Origin: Fen-549 sp964636655
Lineage (GTDB): Bacteria; Actinomycetota; Thermoleophilia; Gaiellales; Gaiellaceae
NCBI GenBank assembly: GCA_964636655.1
Contig: CAZWTK010000010.1
Location: 1 to 64,000, forward strand
Length of the DNA stretch: 64,000 nt
Reading direction: 5' to 3'
Part shown: positions 56,053 to 64,000 of the stretch, one piece after another
How positions within the stretch are numbered: the stretch's first letter is position 1
How the letters are laid out: every line of letters begins with the position of its first letter
The notes under the pieces: model-generated
What the model was told of the DNA's origin: nothing
Seen by the model: only the letters and a program-made list of their open reading frames with translations
The model's database searches: none
Translations under genes and position numbers: made by a program

Positions 56053-58696
56053 GTACTCGCGCCTCGGGCTTGTGGTGCTGTTCTTCGTTGGCGCGGTCGT
56101 GCTCGGGATCGCGCTGAAGGGAGGCGGCGGCGAGCGGCTGGCGGGGGCGAACGACTGGGCCGGGCTGGCCGGGTCGCCGCGCTCGAGCGTCTCGGTCGGC
56201 GAGCGCGTTCTCGTCGTGCTTCACGCGCAGTCGCTGGCCGACCACGTCGCTGCTGCGGGCGGCCTGGCGAGCGACGAGCAGGAGCGCGCCTGGAGCGCCG
56301 AGGCCGTCTCCGACCAGAAGACGATCATCGCCAAACTGGCGCTGCGCGGAGCGTCGATCGCGCCCGAGTTCAGCTTCACCCGCGTTCTCAACGGCTTCTC
56401 GGCGGCGCTCGACGCGGGCACGATCGCCGTGCTCGAGCACTCGGAGGAGGTGCGCGCCGTCTATCCGGTACGCGTTACCTATCCCACTGCGCTCGATGTG
56501 CAATCGCTTGGTAATCCGCCCGCGCTGACCAGGGGCTATCACACTCAGGTAGCTCTTCCGCCCTACGACGGCCGCGGCGTGACGATCGCGCTGCTCGACA
56601 CGGGAGTCGACCGCCTGCACGAGTACCTGCGCGGCCACGTTCAGCCGGGGCTGGATGTCGTGGGAGGCGACCCCGAGGCGGATGCCGCCACCAATCCCGA
56701 CAGCCGCAGCGAACTCGAGCGCCACGGAACGCAGCTGGCCGGGATCATCGTCGGCCCGGCGGCTCTGGGTGGCGTTGCGCCGGGAGCCTCGATCCTGCCC
56801 ATCCGGGTGGCGGGCTGGCAGCGCGACACGAGCGGTGCTTACCAGGTCTACGGTCGCACCGACCAGCTCATCGCCGGGTTCGAGCGGGCGGTCGACCCCA
56901 ACGGCGACGGTGATGCGCACGACGCGGCGCGCATCGCTCTGGTCGGCGTATCGGCGCCGCTCGCGGGCTTCGCCGACGGTCCCGAAGCGCGAGCCGTATC
57001 TGGCGCGGCGGCACTCGATACGCTCGTCGTCGCGCCAGCGGGAAACGACGGCGCTTCCGGGCAGGTGCAGGGCTCGATCGGGAGCCCGGGGGGTACCACC
57101 GACGCACTCACGGTCGGTGCTCTCGATCTGCGCCAGACGAGCGAGAGGGTGCGCGTCGTGATTCGCAGCGGGCTCGACGTCCTGTACAACGGCGCGGTGT
57201 CGCTGGGCGGCTCGGCCGCTCCGAAGGCGGCGCTGAACAAGTCGCTCGCCCGTGCTAGAGAGGTCGAGACAACGACCGAGGAGCTGAGGGCGGCGCCCGA
57301 TCTGAGCCATTTTTTCAGCACTGAGGGCTACAGCCTCGTGGCCGGCAAGGCGGCACTCGTGCCTGCCGGCGACGATCCCCGCAGCGGCGCTCGCAACGCC
57401 GGCCTGGCCGGCGCCTCGGCTGTGGTTCTCTACGGCACGTCGCTGCCGAGTGGCGCTCTCGGCCTGGACGAGAACGTCACCGTGCCGGTGGTCAGCGTCC
57501 CCGAGCGCGTCGGCAGGGAGGCGAGCGCCAGGTTGCAGCAGGGAGAGGACGTCGAGGTCGCGATCGGCAAGCCCTTCACCGTCTCCAATCCCGACAGCGG
57601 CAAGATTGCCGCCTTTTCCTCTCGGGGCCTCTCCTTCAGCGGCGAGGTCAAGCCGAACCTCGTAGCTGCTGGTGTAGGGATCGCCAGCGCGGATGCCGGC
57701 ACGACCGAGAGTGGCTATCCCGCCTTCGCTACCGTCAGCGGCTCGAGCGCGGCTGCCGCAGTGGTCGCCGGCGCCGCTGCGCTGCTCACACAAGCCCGGC
57801 CCGATCTGAGCGAGAGTGAGCTGCGATCGGCGCTCGAGGCGAGCGCGAGCCGGCTCGAGGGGTATTCGCTCACGGCTCAAGGCATGGGCGAGCTCGATCT
57901 GCCTGCGGCCGCACAAGCCCCCGTCAGCGTGGGATCGCAGTCGCTCACCTTTCCGCTTCTGCGCGGAGCGCGCAAGCAGGCGACGCTCGAGTTTAGCCTG
58001 CGTAATCTCGCCACCAGCAAGCTCGTCGCGGCGCTGAGCGTCAACCGAGAGAGCGGCTCCGACTGGGTGCGCGTGCGCGTCCGGCCGAGTCGCGCTCTGA
58101 TCCGGGGCAGGCATCGCCGGACGTTCAGGTTGCGGGTCGATCTGGTCGGAGAGAATCGCGGCTCGAGCACACAGGGGACGGTGACGATCTTGCTCACGGG
58201 CGGCCAGGTACTTCGCGTTCCCTGGTCGGTCCGCTACGCGTCGGGTCACAGCGATTTGATCTCCTCGGCCGGCCTCTCGCGCCGCTCCTTCGCCGCTTCG
58301 GACAGCGCGGCTGAGGTGCTCACGCTCCGGCTGGGTCGGGTGAGTGGAAGCTGGGAGCGCCGGATCGAGCCGGCGGCCAAGGTCGAGGTGGGGCTCTGGA
58401 ACAATGCGGGACGCTACCTTGGAGTGCTGGCGAGGATGAGGGACGTACTTCCCGGCCACTACGTCTTTGGACTCACCGGCCGCAGCCCGGCCGGGGCAAC
58501 GCTTGCTCCGGGCGACTACCGCCTGCGTATCAAGGCCTTTCCCAGCGGCGGTGGCAAGGCCTCGATCCGCTCGCTACGCTTCACGATCAAGCCGGCGGCG
58601 AAGAGCACGCAAACGACCACCGCCGCGACGACGACCAAGGCCAAGACCACCACGCGCAAGAACCGAGCGGGAAAAGCCGGAAAGAGCAGTCCGTGA
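56024..58696 (+). CDS. Subtilisin-like (S8) secreted serine protease
   Basis: 890 residues from the ATG at 56024 (TTG at 56015 is a weaker option). N-terminal membrane or signal helix LGLVVLFFVGAVVLGIAL (~12-33). An inhibitor-I9-like prodomain (~60-150) precedes the catalytic domain. The triad is complete: Asp in LLDTGVD (~191), His in RHGTQLAGIIVG (~233), Ser in VSGSSAAAAVVAGAAALL (~574), with the oxyanion Asn in APAGNDGASG. A PA-like insert lies at ~400-520. The C-terminal beta domains (~640-860) end in a Thr/Lys-rich tail with no anchor motif. Its start overlaps tsaD by 29 bases, so it is expressed from the t6A operon. Confidence 0.92.
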   Translation: MPTPPGNLLKYSRLGLVVLFFVGAVVLGIALKGGGGERLAGANDWAGLAGSPRSSVSVGERVLVVLHAQSLADHVAAAGGLASDEQERAWSAEAVSDQKTIIAKLALRGASIAPEFSFTRVLNGFSAALDAGTIAVLEHSEEVRAVYPVRVTYPTALDVQSLGNPPALTRGYHTQVALPPYDGRGVTIALLDTGVDRLHEYLRGHVQPGLDVVGGDPEADAATNPDSRSELERHGTQLAGIIVGPAALGGVAPGASILPIRVAGWQRDTSGAYQVYGRTDQLIAGFERAVDPNGDGDAHDAARIALVGVSAPLAGFADGPEARAVSGAAALDTLVVAPAGNDGASGQVQGSIGSPGGTTDALTVGALDLRQTSERVRVVIRSGLDVLYNGAVSLGGSAAPKAALNKSLARAREVETTTEELRAAPDLSHFFSTEGYSLVAGKAALVPAGDDPRSGARNAGLAGASAVVLYGTSLPSGALGLDENVTVPVVSVPERVGREASARLQQGEDVEVAIGKPFTVSNPDSGKIAAFSSRGLSFSGEVKPNLVAAGVGIASADAGTTESGYPAFATVSGSSAAAAVVAGAAALLTQARPDLSESELRSALEASASRLEGYSLTAQGMGELDLPAAAQAPVSVGSQSLTFPLLRGARKQATLEFSLRNLATSKLVAALSVNRESGSDWVRVRVRPSRALIRGRHRRTFRLRVDLVGENRGSSTQGTVTILLTGGQVLRVPWSVRYASGHSDLISSAGLSRRSFAASDSAAEVLTLRLGRVSGSWERRIEPAAKVEVGLWNNAGRYLGVLARMRDVLPGHYVFGLTGRSPAGATLAPGDYRLRIKAFPSGGGKASIRSLRFTIKPAAKSTQTTTAATTTKAKTTTRKNRAGKAGKSSP

Positions 58697-59124
58697 GCCT
58701 CGACGAGATCCTGGGATACTGTGGCCTCTACTGTCGCGGCTGCGCGGTTTATCAGGCCACGGAGGCAGGCGGCGGTTTCGAGTACGAGCCCGGGTCCGTC
58801 GCTACCTGTCGCGGCTGCAACTCGAGCGAGCTGAGCATCTGGTGCTCGGACTGCGAGATCAAGAACTGCGCGCGCGAGAGGGGCGTGCGTTACTGCCTGG
58901 AATGCGAGGACTTTCCCTGCGATAAGTCCCGGCGCTTCATGTACGACCCCGAACTCCCGTACCACCGGGACGTTCCGGAGACGATGCTCAGGCTGCGCCA
59001 GGTCGGTCTCGAGACGTGGGCCGAGGAGCAGAGCCGAAAGTGGATCTGCAAGAGTTGCGGCGCCGATTTCAGCTGGTTCGCGCAGCGCTGCCCGGGTTGC
59101 GGCACCGCCGTGAACGTGCGTTAG
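58693..59124 (+). CDS. DUF3795 cysteine-rich protein
   Basis: 143 residues, GTG start overlapping the subtilase stop (GTGA). DUF3795 features: YCGLYCRGCAVY (~9-20), CRGCNSS, WCSDCEIKNCARERGVRYCLECEDFPCDK (C-rich core, ~50-78). A second zinc ribbon, CKSCGADFSWFAQRCPGCG, lies at the C-terminus (~118-136). Probably binds zinc or an Fe-S cluster; function unknown. Confidence 0.85.
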   Translation: MSLDEILGYCGLYCRGCAVYQATEAGGGFEYEPGSVATCRGCNSSELSIWCSDCEIKNCARERGVRYCLECEDFPCDKSRRFMYDPELPYHRDVPETMLRLRQVGLETWAEEQSRKWICKSCGADFSWFAQRCPGCGTAVNVR

Positions 59125-59209
59125 GTATCGATTCCGCTACTTGCGCGACAGCAGTGGTGGCACTGGTAGCGTTGCGCCCTCCTGATTCCCGTCTTGGAGG
59201 TTTCGCCAG

Positions 59210-59836
59210 GTGGCTGAGCGACTGAGGATGAGCGTTGCAGACCGGCTCAGCCGGTATCTGCAGGTGGCCAGAAGGGCGGAAAAATGCGGTGCCGCGAGCA
59301 TCTCGTCCTACGAGATCGCCGCCTACACGGGCGTCAACGCGACTCAGGTTCGGCGTGACCTCTCCTCGTTCGGCAGGTTCGGCAAGCGGGGCTCGGGATA
59401 CGAGACGGGTCTTCTCTGCGAGCGGCTTCGAGAGATTCTCGGCGCCGACCAGAACAGGTCTGTGGTGATCGTGGGCGCCGGCCGCGTCGGTGAGGCACTA
59501 CTCTCATCCCCGCTCTCCGACACGCAGGGAATCGAGGTCGTAGGCATCTTCGATGTCGACTCGAGCAAGATCGGCAAGCGGATCGGCCCGCTCAGTGTGA
59601 GCCCGCTGGGCGAGCTTAAGCAACAGGTGAAACGCCACCGCGCCGGGGGCGGCGTGATCGCGGTGCCCGCGCAGGAAGCCCAAAGCGTCGCCGATGAGCT
59701 GGTCGAAGCGGGCGTTCGCGTCCTTTTCAACTACTCCGAAGCGCTGCTGAACGTTCCGAGCGACGTGTCGGTGCGCACGCTTGACCCGGCCGCCGAGCTG
59801 CTCTCGATGCTCTCGCAGAGAGCGCGTCCCAGCTGA
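59210..59836 (+). CDS. rex: Redox-sensing transcriptional repressor Rex
   Basis: 208 residues, GTG start with GGAGG nine bases upstream. N-terminal winged helix RLSRYLQVARRAEKCGAASISSYEIAAYTGVNATQVRRDLSSFG (~12-55), the Rex signature GKRGSGYETGLL, and a Rossmann domain with VVIVGAGRVGEALL (~83) and GIFDVDSSKIG (~106). Senses the NADH/NAD+ ratio. Targets are not visible; a Rex operator (TTGTGAA-type palindrome) was not found in the window. Confidence 0.96.
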   Translation: MAERLRMSVADRLSRYLQVARRAEKCGAASISSYEIAAYTGVNATQVRRDLSSFGRFGKRGSGYETGLLCERLREILGADQNRSVVIVGAGRVGEALLSSPLSDTQGIEVVGIFDVDSSKIGKRIGPLSVSPLGELKQQVKRHRAGGGVIAVPAQEAQSVADELVEAGVRVLFNYSEALLNVPSDVSVRTLDPAAELLSMLSQRARPS

Positions 59837-60030
59837 AGCGCTCGACGAGCGCGTAACCTGCGGTAAGTGCCCCTCCAGGCAATACCCTCCGGCTTCTGGC
59901 CCGCTACTGAGCGGCGCGCTGCCGCGTCCTCATTAACGCCCGTACTCTCCGGTACGAGCACTTCCTGTGTCCTCGCATCGCTTGGTGCCGGCGACCCAGA
60001 ATCTCGAAAGCATCACGTGGAGGGGCACTA
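59837..60030. other. Intergenic region between rex and the glycosyltransferase
   Basis: 194 bases. The inverted repeat GCTCGACGAGCGC right after the rex stop could terminate. GTGGAGGGG at the right end is the ribosome site of the next gene. Nothing else is recognised. Confidence 0.35.
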
Positions 60031-61275
60031 ATGCGCATCCTTCTCTGGCACGGCTACCTGCTCGGCGGCACCGGCTCGAACGTCTACACGCGCTCGCTGG
60101 CGCGCGAATGGAGTCGAGCGGGTCACGAGGTCGTGCTCTTCTGCCAGGAGCGGCATCCCGAGCGCTACGACATCGGCGCGGCGACCCTGGTTCAGCCCGA
60201 GATCGAAGGGCTTCTACCGGTGTTCGTGCTCGATCGGTACGAAGGGCTCGAGGCTCGCCTTCTTCAAGACCTGAGCCGCGAACAGCTCGATCGATACGTC
60301 GAGCTGAACGCCGAGGCATTGCGGCGCCACCTCCCGGCCGACCTCGTCTTTGCCAACCACGTCCTTCCGGGGGCGGCGGTCGCGGCTGCGACCGGAGCAC
60401 GCTTCGCCGTCAAGGCACACGGCTCGGAGCTCGAGTACTCGATGCGCGGCCGGCCCGAGCTCGAGCGGTGGGGGAGAAGCAGCCTCGAGCGGGCGGCCGC
60501 GATCTTCGTCGGCTCTGCTCATATCCACCTTGCGCTGGAGCAGGTGGTCGGGCCGCAGAAGCGAGTCTTCGAGGTTTCGCCGGGTGTGGATGTAGAGGCC
60601 TTCGCCCCCAGGCCGCGCGAGCAGGCGCTTGCGGCGCTGGTCGATCAGGCACGACGCGATCCGCTCAACCCCGGCGCCGCCGACGAGCGCCTTCCCGACC
60701 CGGGCAACGCCGAGCGCTTCCGAGCCTTCTTCTCGCAGGCGGGAGCGACGGTCGTCTACATGGGCAAGCTGCTCGAGAACAAGGGCGTCCACCTGCTGCT
60801 CGAGGCGCTTAGAGATCTGGATGCGAAGGCGATTGTGGTCGGCTTCGGCGACTACCGGCGCAAACTGGAACAGATGGCGGGGCCGAACGTGCTTTTCACT
60901 GGAGCGCTCGAGCACCGTCACCTCGTCAACCTGCTGCCGCTGGCCGACGTGGCCGTTACACCCTCGATCTTCCCCGAGGCCTTCGGTATGGTCGCTGCCG
61001 AGGCGGCGGCGGCCGGGGTGCCGCCGCTGGTTGCCCGGCACTCCGGCCTGGCCGAGATAGCCGAGGGCCTGGAGCGCGAATACCCCGAAAAGTGGCGCGA
61101 GCTAACCGGCTTCAGCAACGGGGATGTCAGCAGTCTGCGCTCCAAGCTTGAGGCGCTTCTGGCACTAACTCAAGCGCAGCGCGAGTTGCTCGGGCAGGCC
61201 GCGCGCCGGGCGGCAGTGGCGAACTGGAGCTGGCAGACGGTGGCCGAGCGGCTGCTCCAGCCCTTTACAATTTGA
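60031..61275 (+). CDS. GT4-family glycosyltransferase
   Basis: 414 residues, GT-B fold. N-terminal acceptor loop LLGGTGSNVYTRSLAREW (~11-28), AHGSELEYS (~130-138), a VSPGVDVEAFAP hinge (~182-193), YMGKLLENKGVHLLLEAL (donor domain, ~247-264) and the retaining E-x7-E region PEAFGMVAAEAAAAG (~314-328). Acceptor and donor are unknown; MshA (mycothiol) belongs to the same family but the N-terminal loops here do not decide. The carboxylate-amine ligase gene starts 33 bases on, suggesting a common pathway. Confidence 0.88.
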   Translation: MRILLWHGYLLGGTGSNVYTRSLAREWSRAGHEVVLFCQERHPERYDIGAATLVQPEIEGLLPVFVLDRYEGLEARLLQDLSREQLDRYVELNAEALRRHLPADLVFANHVLPGAAVAAATGARFAVKAHGSELEYSMRGRPELERWGRSSLERAAAIFVGSAHIHLALEQVVGPQKRVFEVSPGVDVEAFAPRPREQALAALVDQARRDPLNPGAADERLPDPGNAERFRAFFSQAGATVVYMGKLLENKGVHLLLEALRDLDAKAIVVGFGDYRRKLEQMAGPNVLFTGALEHRHLVNLLPLADVAVTPSIFPEAFGMVAAEAAAAGVPPLVARHSGLAEIAEGLEREYPEKWRELTGFSNGDVSSLRSKLEALLALTQAQRELLGQAARRAAVANWSWQTVAERLLQPFTI

Positions 61276-61310
61276 AGTATCGGTCCTAACTCTTTATTAT
61301 TTGAAGCAAT
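61264..61310. repeat. AT-rich direct repeat between the GT4 and ligase genes
   Basis: TTTACAATTTGAAGTA (61264-61279) and TTTATTATTTGAAGCA (61293-61308) are direct repeats 29 bases apart in an otherwise GC-rich sequence. The second copy ends at the ATG of the ligase gene and may carry its start signal or a binding site. Confidence 0.5.
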
Positions 61311-62466
61311 GGGCGAGGATCAAACGCTTTCGGTCGACCAGCAACTGGCATCGGCCCGCGAACGACTGGAGAATGGACGTGACTTCACCGTGGCGGTCGA
61401 AGAGGAGTTCGCGCTGCTCGACCCCGACACGCTCTCACTCGACAATCGCTTCGAGGAGTTGCAGGCTCTGGCCGTCGGGCGGGAGGTCGCCTCGCACCTG
61501 GTCGGTGAGTTGATCGCCTCGGAAGCGGAGGTGCGAACCGGGCGGAGCGAAAGCTTCGTCGAGGCCGCCACCAGGATGGGGGAGCGACGCGAGCAGTTGT
61601 GCGCGCTGGCCGACGAGCTGGGAGTGCTACTCGGCGCGAGCGGCACCCACCCCTGGAGCCCCTGGCAGGCGCAGAGAATCATCGACACGCCTCACTATCG
61701 GCGCAACGACGACCATTTGCGCTACGTCGTCTGGCGTAACAACACGTTCGGGCAGCACGTTCACGTCGGCATCCGCGGCGCCGACCGGGCCGTCGAGATC
61801 GCCAGCGCGATGCGCAACTTCCTGCCCGAGCTGCTCGCGCTCTCGGCCTCCTCGCCCTTTATCGAGGGTGTCTCGAGCGGATTGCACTCGGCCCGCACTC
61901 AGATCTTCACCCGCATGTTCCCGCGCTGCGGGGTTCCGGACGCCTTCGCCGACTGGCGCGAGTACGAGCAGTTCGTGCGCTTTCTCTACCGCACCGGCTC
62001 GATCGTCGAGCACACGCAGCTTTGGTGGAGTGTGCGCGTTCATCTCTCCTTCCCGACCGTGGAGGTGAGGATCTCGGACGCCCAACCCGATCTTGGCGAG
62101 GCGCGCTCGCTGGCAGCCCTGGCCTACTCGCTGGTGGCCCGCTGCGCCCGGGCCATCGACGAAGGCGAGCCGCTGATCTGGCAGCCGCACAGGATGATCG
62201 AGGAGAATCTCTGGCGTGCGATTCGCTGGGGGCTTTCGGGCGAGATGATCGATCTGGAAAGCGGCGACGTGCGCTCGACCCGGTCGGCCGTTGAGGAGTT
62301 GATCGAGTGGGTCATGCCGGTCGCCGAGGAGCTGGGATCGGCGCCCTTCCTGGCGATTCCCGAGCAGAACTCCGCGGAGCGCCAGATCGCGCGCTTCGAA
62401 GAGGGAGCCGGCCTGCAGGAGATCTACGCCGAGCTGGTCAAGGGATCGGAGCGGGTGGGTGGCTGA
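61309..62466 (+). CDS. Carboxylate-amine ligase, YbdK/GCS2 family
   Basis: 385 residues. Glutamate-cysteine ligase type 2 fold: FTVAVEEEFALLD (~25-37, metal-binding Glu cluster), ASEAEVRTGRSES (~69), GASGTHPWSPW (~105), QHVHVGIRGADRAVEI (~149), SSPFIEGVSSGLHSAR (~184), WWSVRVHLSFPTVEVRISD (~243) and a C-terminal R-Q-I-A-R. In actinobacteria some members ligate Glu to Cys or to other amines. Substrate is unknown; pairing with a GT4 enzyme hints at a low-molecular-weight thiol or cofactor modification (inference). Confidence 0.87.
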   Translation: MGEDQTLSVDQQLASARERLENGRDFTVAVEEEFALLDPDTLSLDNRFEELQALAVGREVASHLVGELIASEAEVRTGRSESFVEAATRMGERREQLCALADELGVLLGASGTHPWSPWQAQRIIDTPHYRRNDDHLRYVVWRNNTFGQHVHVGIRGADRAVEIASAMRNFLPELLALSASSPFIEGVSSGLHSARTQIFTRMFPRCGVPDAFADWREYEQFVRFLYRTGSIVEHTQLWWSVRVHLSFPTVEVRISDAQPDLGEARSLAALAYSLVARCARAIDEGEPLIWQPHRMIEENLWRAIRWGLSGEMIDLESGDVRSTRSAVEELIEWVMPVAEELGSAPFLAIPEQNSAERQIARFEEGAGLQEIYAELVKGSERVGG

Positions 62467-62884
62467 CGAGCGCGAGCAGGCTTCGGAGAGCGCGAGTGCC
62501 GAGGAGGCCTCGAGCGCCGATGCGGCCACCGGTGCGACCGCCGATGAGGCCGCCGAGCAGCTGAAGGCGATCAAGGTCGCCGATCTCCTCGTCCAGGCCG
62601 CGAGTGGGCTGATCTCGCTTGGTTCCGTGCGTCTGGCCGGCGAGCAGCGAGACCTCGTCCAGGCTCGTCTGGCGATCGACTCCCTGCGTGCGCTGGAGCC
62701 GGTTGTGCGCGAGCAGCTGTCCGCCGAGCTCGCCGACGAGTTGCAGCGTGCAGTCGCCGGCATGCAGCTGGCTTTCGCCGAGGCCGTGAGCGAGAAGACG
62801 GAGTCCGCTGGTAGTGCCGCATCCGCACCCGAGCCCGACAACGGTGCACCACCGGTGGCCGAGCCTTCCGGCTCCGACCGGTAG
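62459..62884 (+). CDS. Hypothetical protein, DUF1844-like helical core
   Basis: 141 residues, overlapping the ligase gene by 8 bases. Disordered, acidic Ala/Ser/Glu-rich ends flank a helical core (~40-105): KVADLLVQAASGLISLGSV, DLVQARLAIDSLRALEPVV, LQRAVAGMQLAFAEAV. The layout resembles DUF1844 proteins, but the match is weak. No catalytic motif. Translation is coupled to the ligase gene. Confidence 0.6.
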   Translation: MADEREQASESASAEEASSADAATGATADEAAEQLKAIKVADLLVQAASGLISLGSVRLAGEQRDLVQARLAIDSLRALEPVVREQLSAELADELQRAVAGMQLAFAEAVSEKTESAGSAASAPEPDNGAPPVAEPSGSDR

Positions 62885-63010
62885 CCGGGCTCGAAAACCC
62901 TTCGCAGGCTCGCGCAGGCGGCGGTTAGAGCCGCTTCGCCGGGCCGCTTCTGTGATACAAAAGCGCCGCGCCGACAGCCTTCGGCGCGAACCTTGTGAGA
63001 GCGGAGGAAA

Positions 63011-64000
63011 ATGGACTTCTTTCAGAACCACGCCGTGCTGTTCGCGCTTGTAGCCGCAGCCGCCGGCGTCAGCTACGGAGTCGCTCTGATCGTGTGGCTG
63101 CTCAGGCAGCCGACCGGGACAGAGCGGATGCGCGAGATCTCGCACGCCGTCCAGGAGGGCGCGCGCGCCTATCTGCGCAAGCAATACACCACGATCGCCG
63201 CGGTCTCGGTGATCCCGTTTCTCCTGATCGGCTTCTACGACAAGCTCGGTTGGGGAACGGCGATCGGGTTTCTCATCGGCGCGGTGCTCTCGGCCGCCGC
63301 GGGCTTCATCGGCATGAACGTGTCGGTGCGCTCGAACGTTCGCACGGCCGAGGCGGCCAAGGGCGGGCTCAAGCCTGCGCTCAGAATCGCCTTCCGAGCC
63401 GGCTCGGTGACGGGCCTGCTCGTCGTCGGCCTGGGGCTGCTCGGCATCGCCGGCTACTACTGGATCCTGACCGCGGGCTTTGACATCTCGCCGGCCAAGA
63501 CCGTCGACCACCTGGTCGGGCTGGCCTTCGGAGGTTCGCTGATTTCGGTCTTCGCGCGGCTTGGCGGCGGTATCTTCACCAAGGCCGCCGACGTCGGCGC
63601 CGACTTGGTCGGCAAGATCGAGGCCGGCATCCCCGAGGACGACCCGCGTAACCCCGCGGTCATCGCCGACAACGTGGGCGACAACGTCGGCGACTGCGCC
63701 GGCATGGCGGCCGACCTGTTCGAGACCTACGCCGTCACCGCCGTCGCGGTGATGCTTCTGGCAACGCACTTCGGAGCGTCGAACCTGTTCCTGGTCAAGC
63801 TGCCGCTTGCCATCGGCGCCGTCTCGATCTTCGCCTCTATCGTCGGCACCTTCTTCGCCCGCGTCGGGCGCTCGGGCTCGATCATGAACGCTCTCTACAA
63901 GAGCGTGATCGTGGCCACCGTGCTCTCCGCCGCCGGCTTCATTCCGATCATGATGGCCTACGACGGAACCCTGTTCTCGTTCCGCGAGCTCTACCTGTCG
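63011..64000 (+). CDS. hppA: Membrane-bound H+ (or Na+)-translocating pyrophosphatase, N-terminal part
   Basis: 330 residues to the window edge (full length is usually ~670-800). ATG preceded by GCGGAGGAAA. Several membrane helices are visible, then the pyrophosphate-binding signature GGGIFTKAADVGADLVGKIE (~183-202), PEDDPRNPAVIADNVGDNVGD (~205-225) and GMAADLFETYAV. It pumps ions using PPi hydrolysis. The residues that separate K+-dependent from K+-independent forms lie beyond the window. Confidence 0.95.
   Translation, partial: MDFFQNHAVLFALVAAAAGVSYGVALIVWLLRQPTGTERMREISHAVQEGARAYLRKQYTTIAAVSVIPFLLIGFYDKLGWGTAIGFLIGAVLSAAAGFIGMNVSVRSNVRTAEAAKGGLKPALRIAFRAGSVTGLLVVGLGLLGIAGYYWILTAGFDISPAKTVDHLVGLAFGGSLISVFARLGGGIFTKAADVGADLVGKIEAGIPEDDPRNPAVIADNVGDNVGDCAGMAADLFETYAVTAVAVMLLATHFGASNLFLVKLPLAIGAVSIFASIVGTFFARVGRSGSIMNALYKSVIVATVLSAAGFIPIMMAYDGTLFSFRELYLS

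Noticed and set aside
55712..58459. 915-codon minus-strand frame opposite tsaD and the subtilase
   Set aside because: Arg/Ala/Gly-rich antisense of two well-supported genes with complete active sites; no domain.
62438..63769. 443-codon minus-strand frame opposite hppA
   Set aside because: Antisense of the pyrophosphatase and the small helical protein; no recognisable domain.

Overview
The window is a high-GC, gene-dense chromosomal segment of an actinobacterium, most probably of the class Thermoleophilia (Solirubrobacterales or Gaiellales type). That placement is inference from gene content, frequent GTG starts, MnSOD-like SodA, a Bacillus/actinobacterial-type LexA box and rpmE/prfA/prmC synteny; no rRNA or tRNA gene was found to confirm it. 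Two N-runs (31477-31576 and 45499-45508) show it is a draft assembly.

Layout. 1-2800 (minus): a four-subunit 2-oxoacid:ferredoxin oxidoreductase operon (gamma, delta, partial alpha) headed by a GltD-like flavoprotein. 2983-4238 (minus): a VIT/CCC1 transporter and a NYN nuclease-like protein. 4332-15070 is the most unusual accessory region: a SipW/ER-type signal peptidase fused to an archaeal-looking DUF5305-like ectodomain, four paralogous small secreted proteins with a shared W-x-x-C...C core, a mini RTX-like protein, an AYW-type (TasA-like) secreted protein, a two-repeat secreted protein and a 1226-residue Ig-like/RCC1 surface protein, plus a CAP protein. Three transcription units here start with the same ~87 bp conserved upstream element, and each first gene ends in a strong GC hairpin.

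15150-17337: tandem-ACT protein, peptide deformylase, Mn-type superoxide dismutase. 17410-31246 (minus): a tryptophan operon (Trp-rich leader peptide and attenuator, trpE, a small coupled ORF, trpG, trpD, fused trpCF lacking the usual N-terminal helix, trpB, trpA) followed in the same direction by four genes encoding seven LacI-type ligand-binding domains with no DNA-binding domain. 32024-37612: cobalamin adenosyltransferase, B12-binding mutase subunit, MarR/PPOX pair, M23 peptidase, threonine dehydratase, L31 and DUF1385 protein. 37706-40650: OsmC, and an NfeD/slipin pair.

40775-43944 is a translation/purine operon: prfA, prmC, an archaeal-type IMP cyclohydrolase and tsaC. uvrA (46063-48909) sits behind a perfect LexA box; downstream of it lies a small island with an amber-interrupted nucleotidyltransferase, a second diverged copy of the uvrA 3' end and a VapBC-type toxin-antitoxin pair. 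Then panC-panB (minus), an FmdB-like protein, family-4 UDG, and tsaE-tsaB-rimI-tsaD running into a subtilase and a DUF3795 protein; so tsaB, C, D and E for t6A synthesis are all present. The right end holds rex, a GT4 glycosyltransferase paired with a YbdK-type carboxylate-amine ligase, a small helical protein and the start of a membrane H+-translocating pyrophosphatase. Short palindromes of two families (GTGCCAGGCAC core and GGTGTCGGACACC core) are scattered through intergenic DNA.
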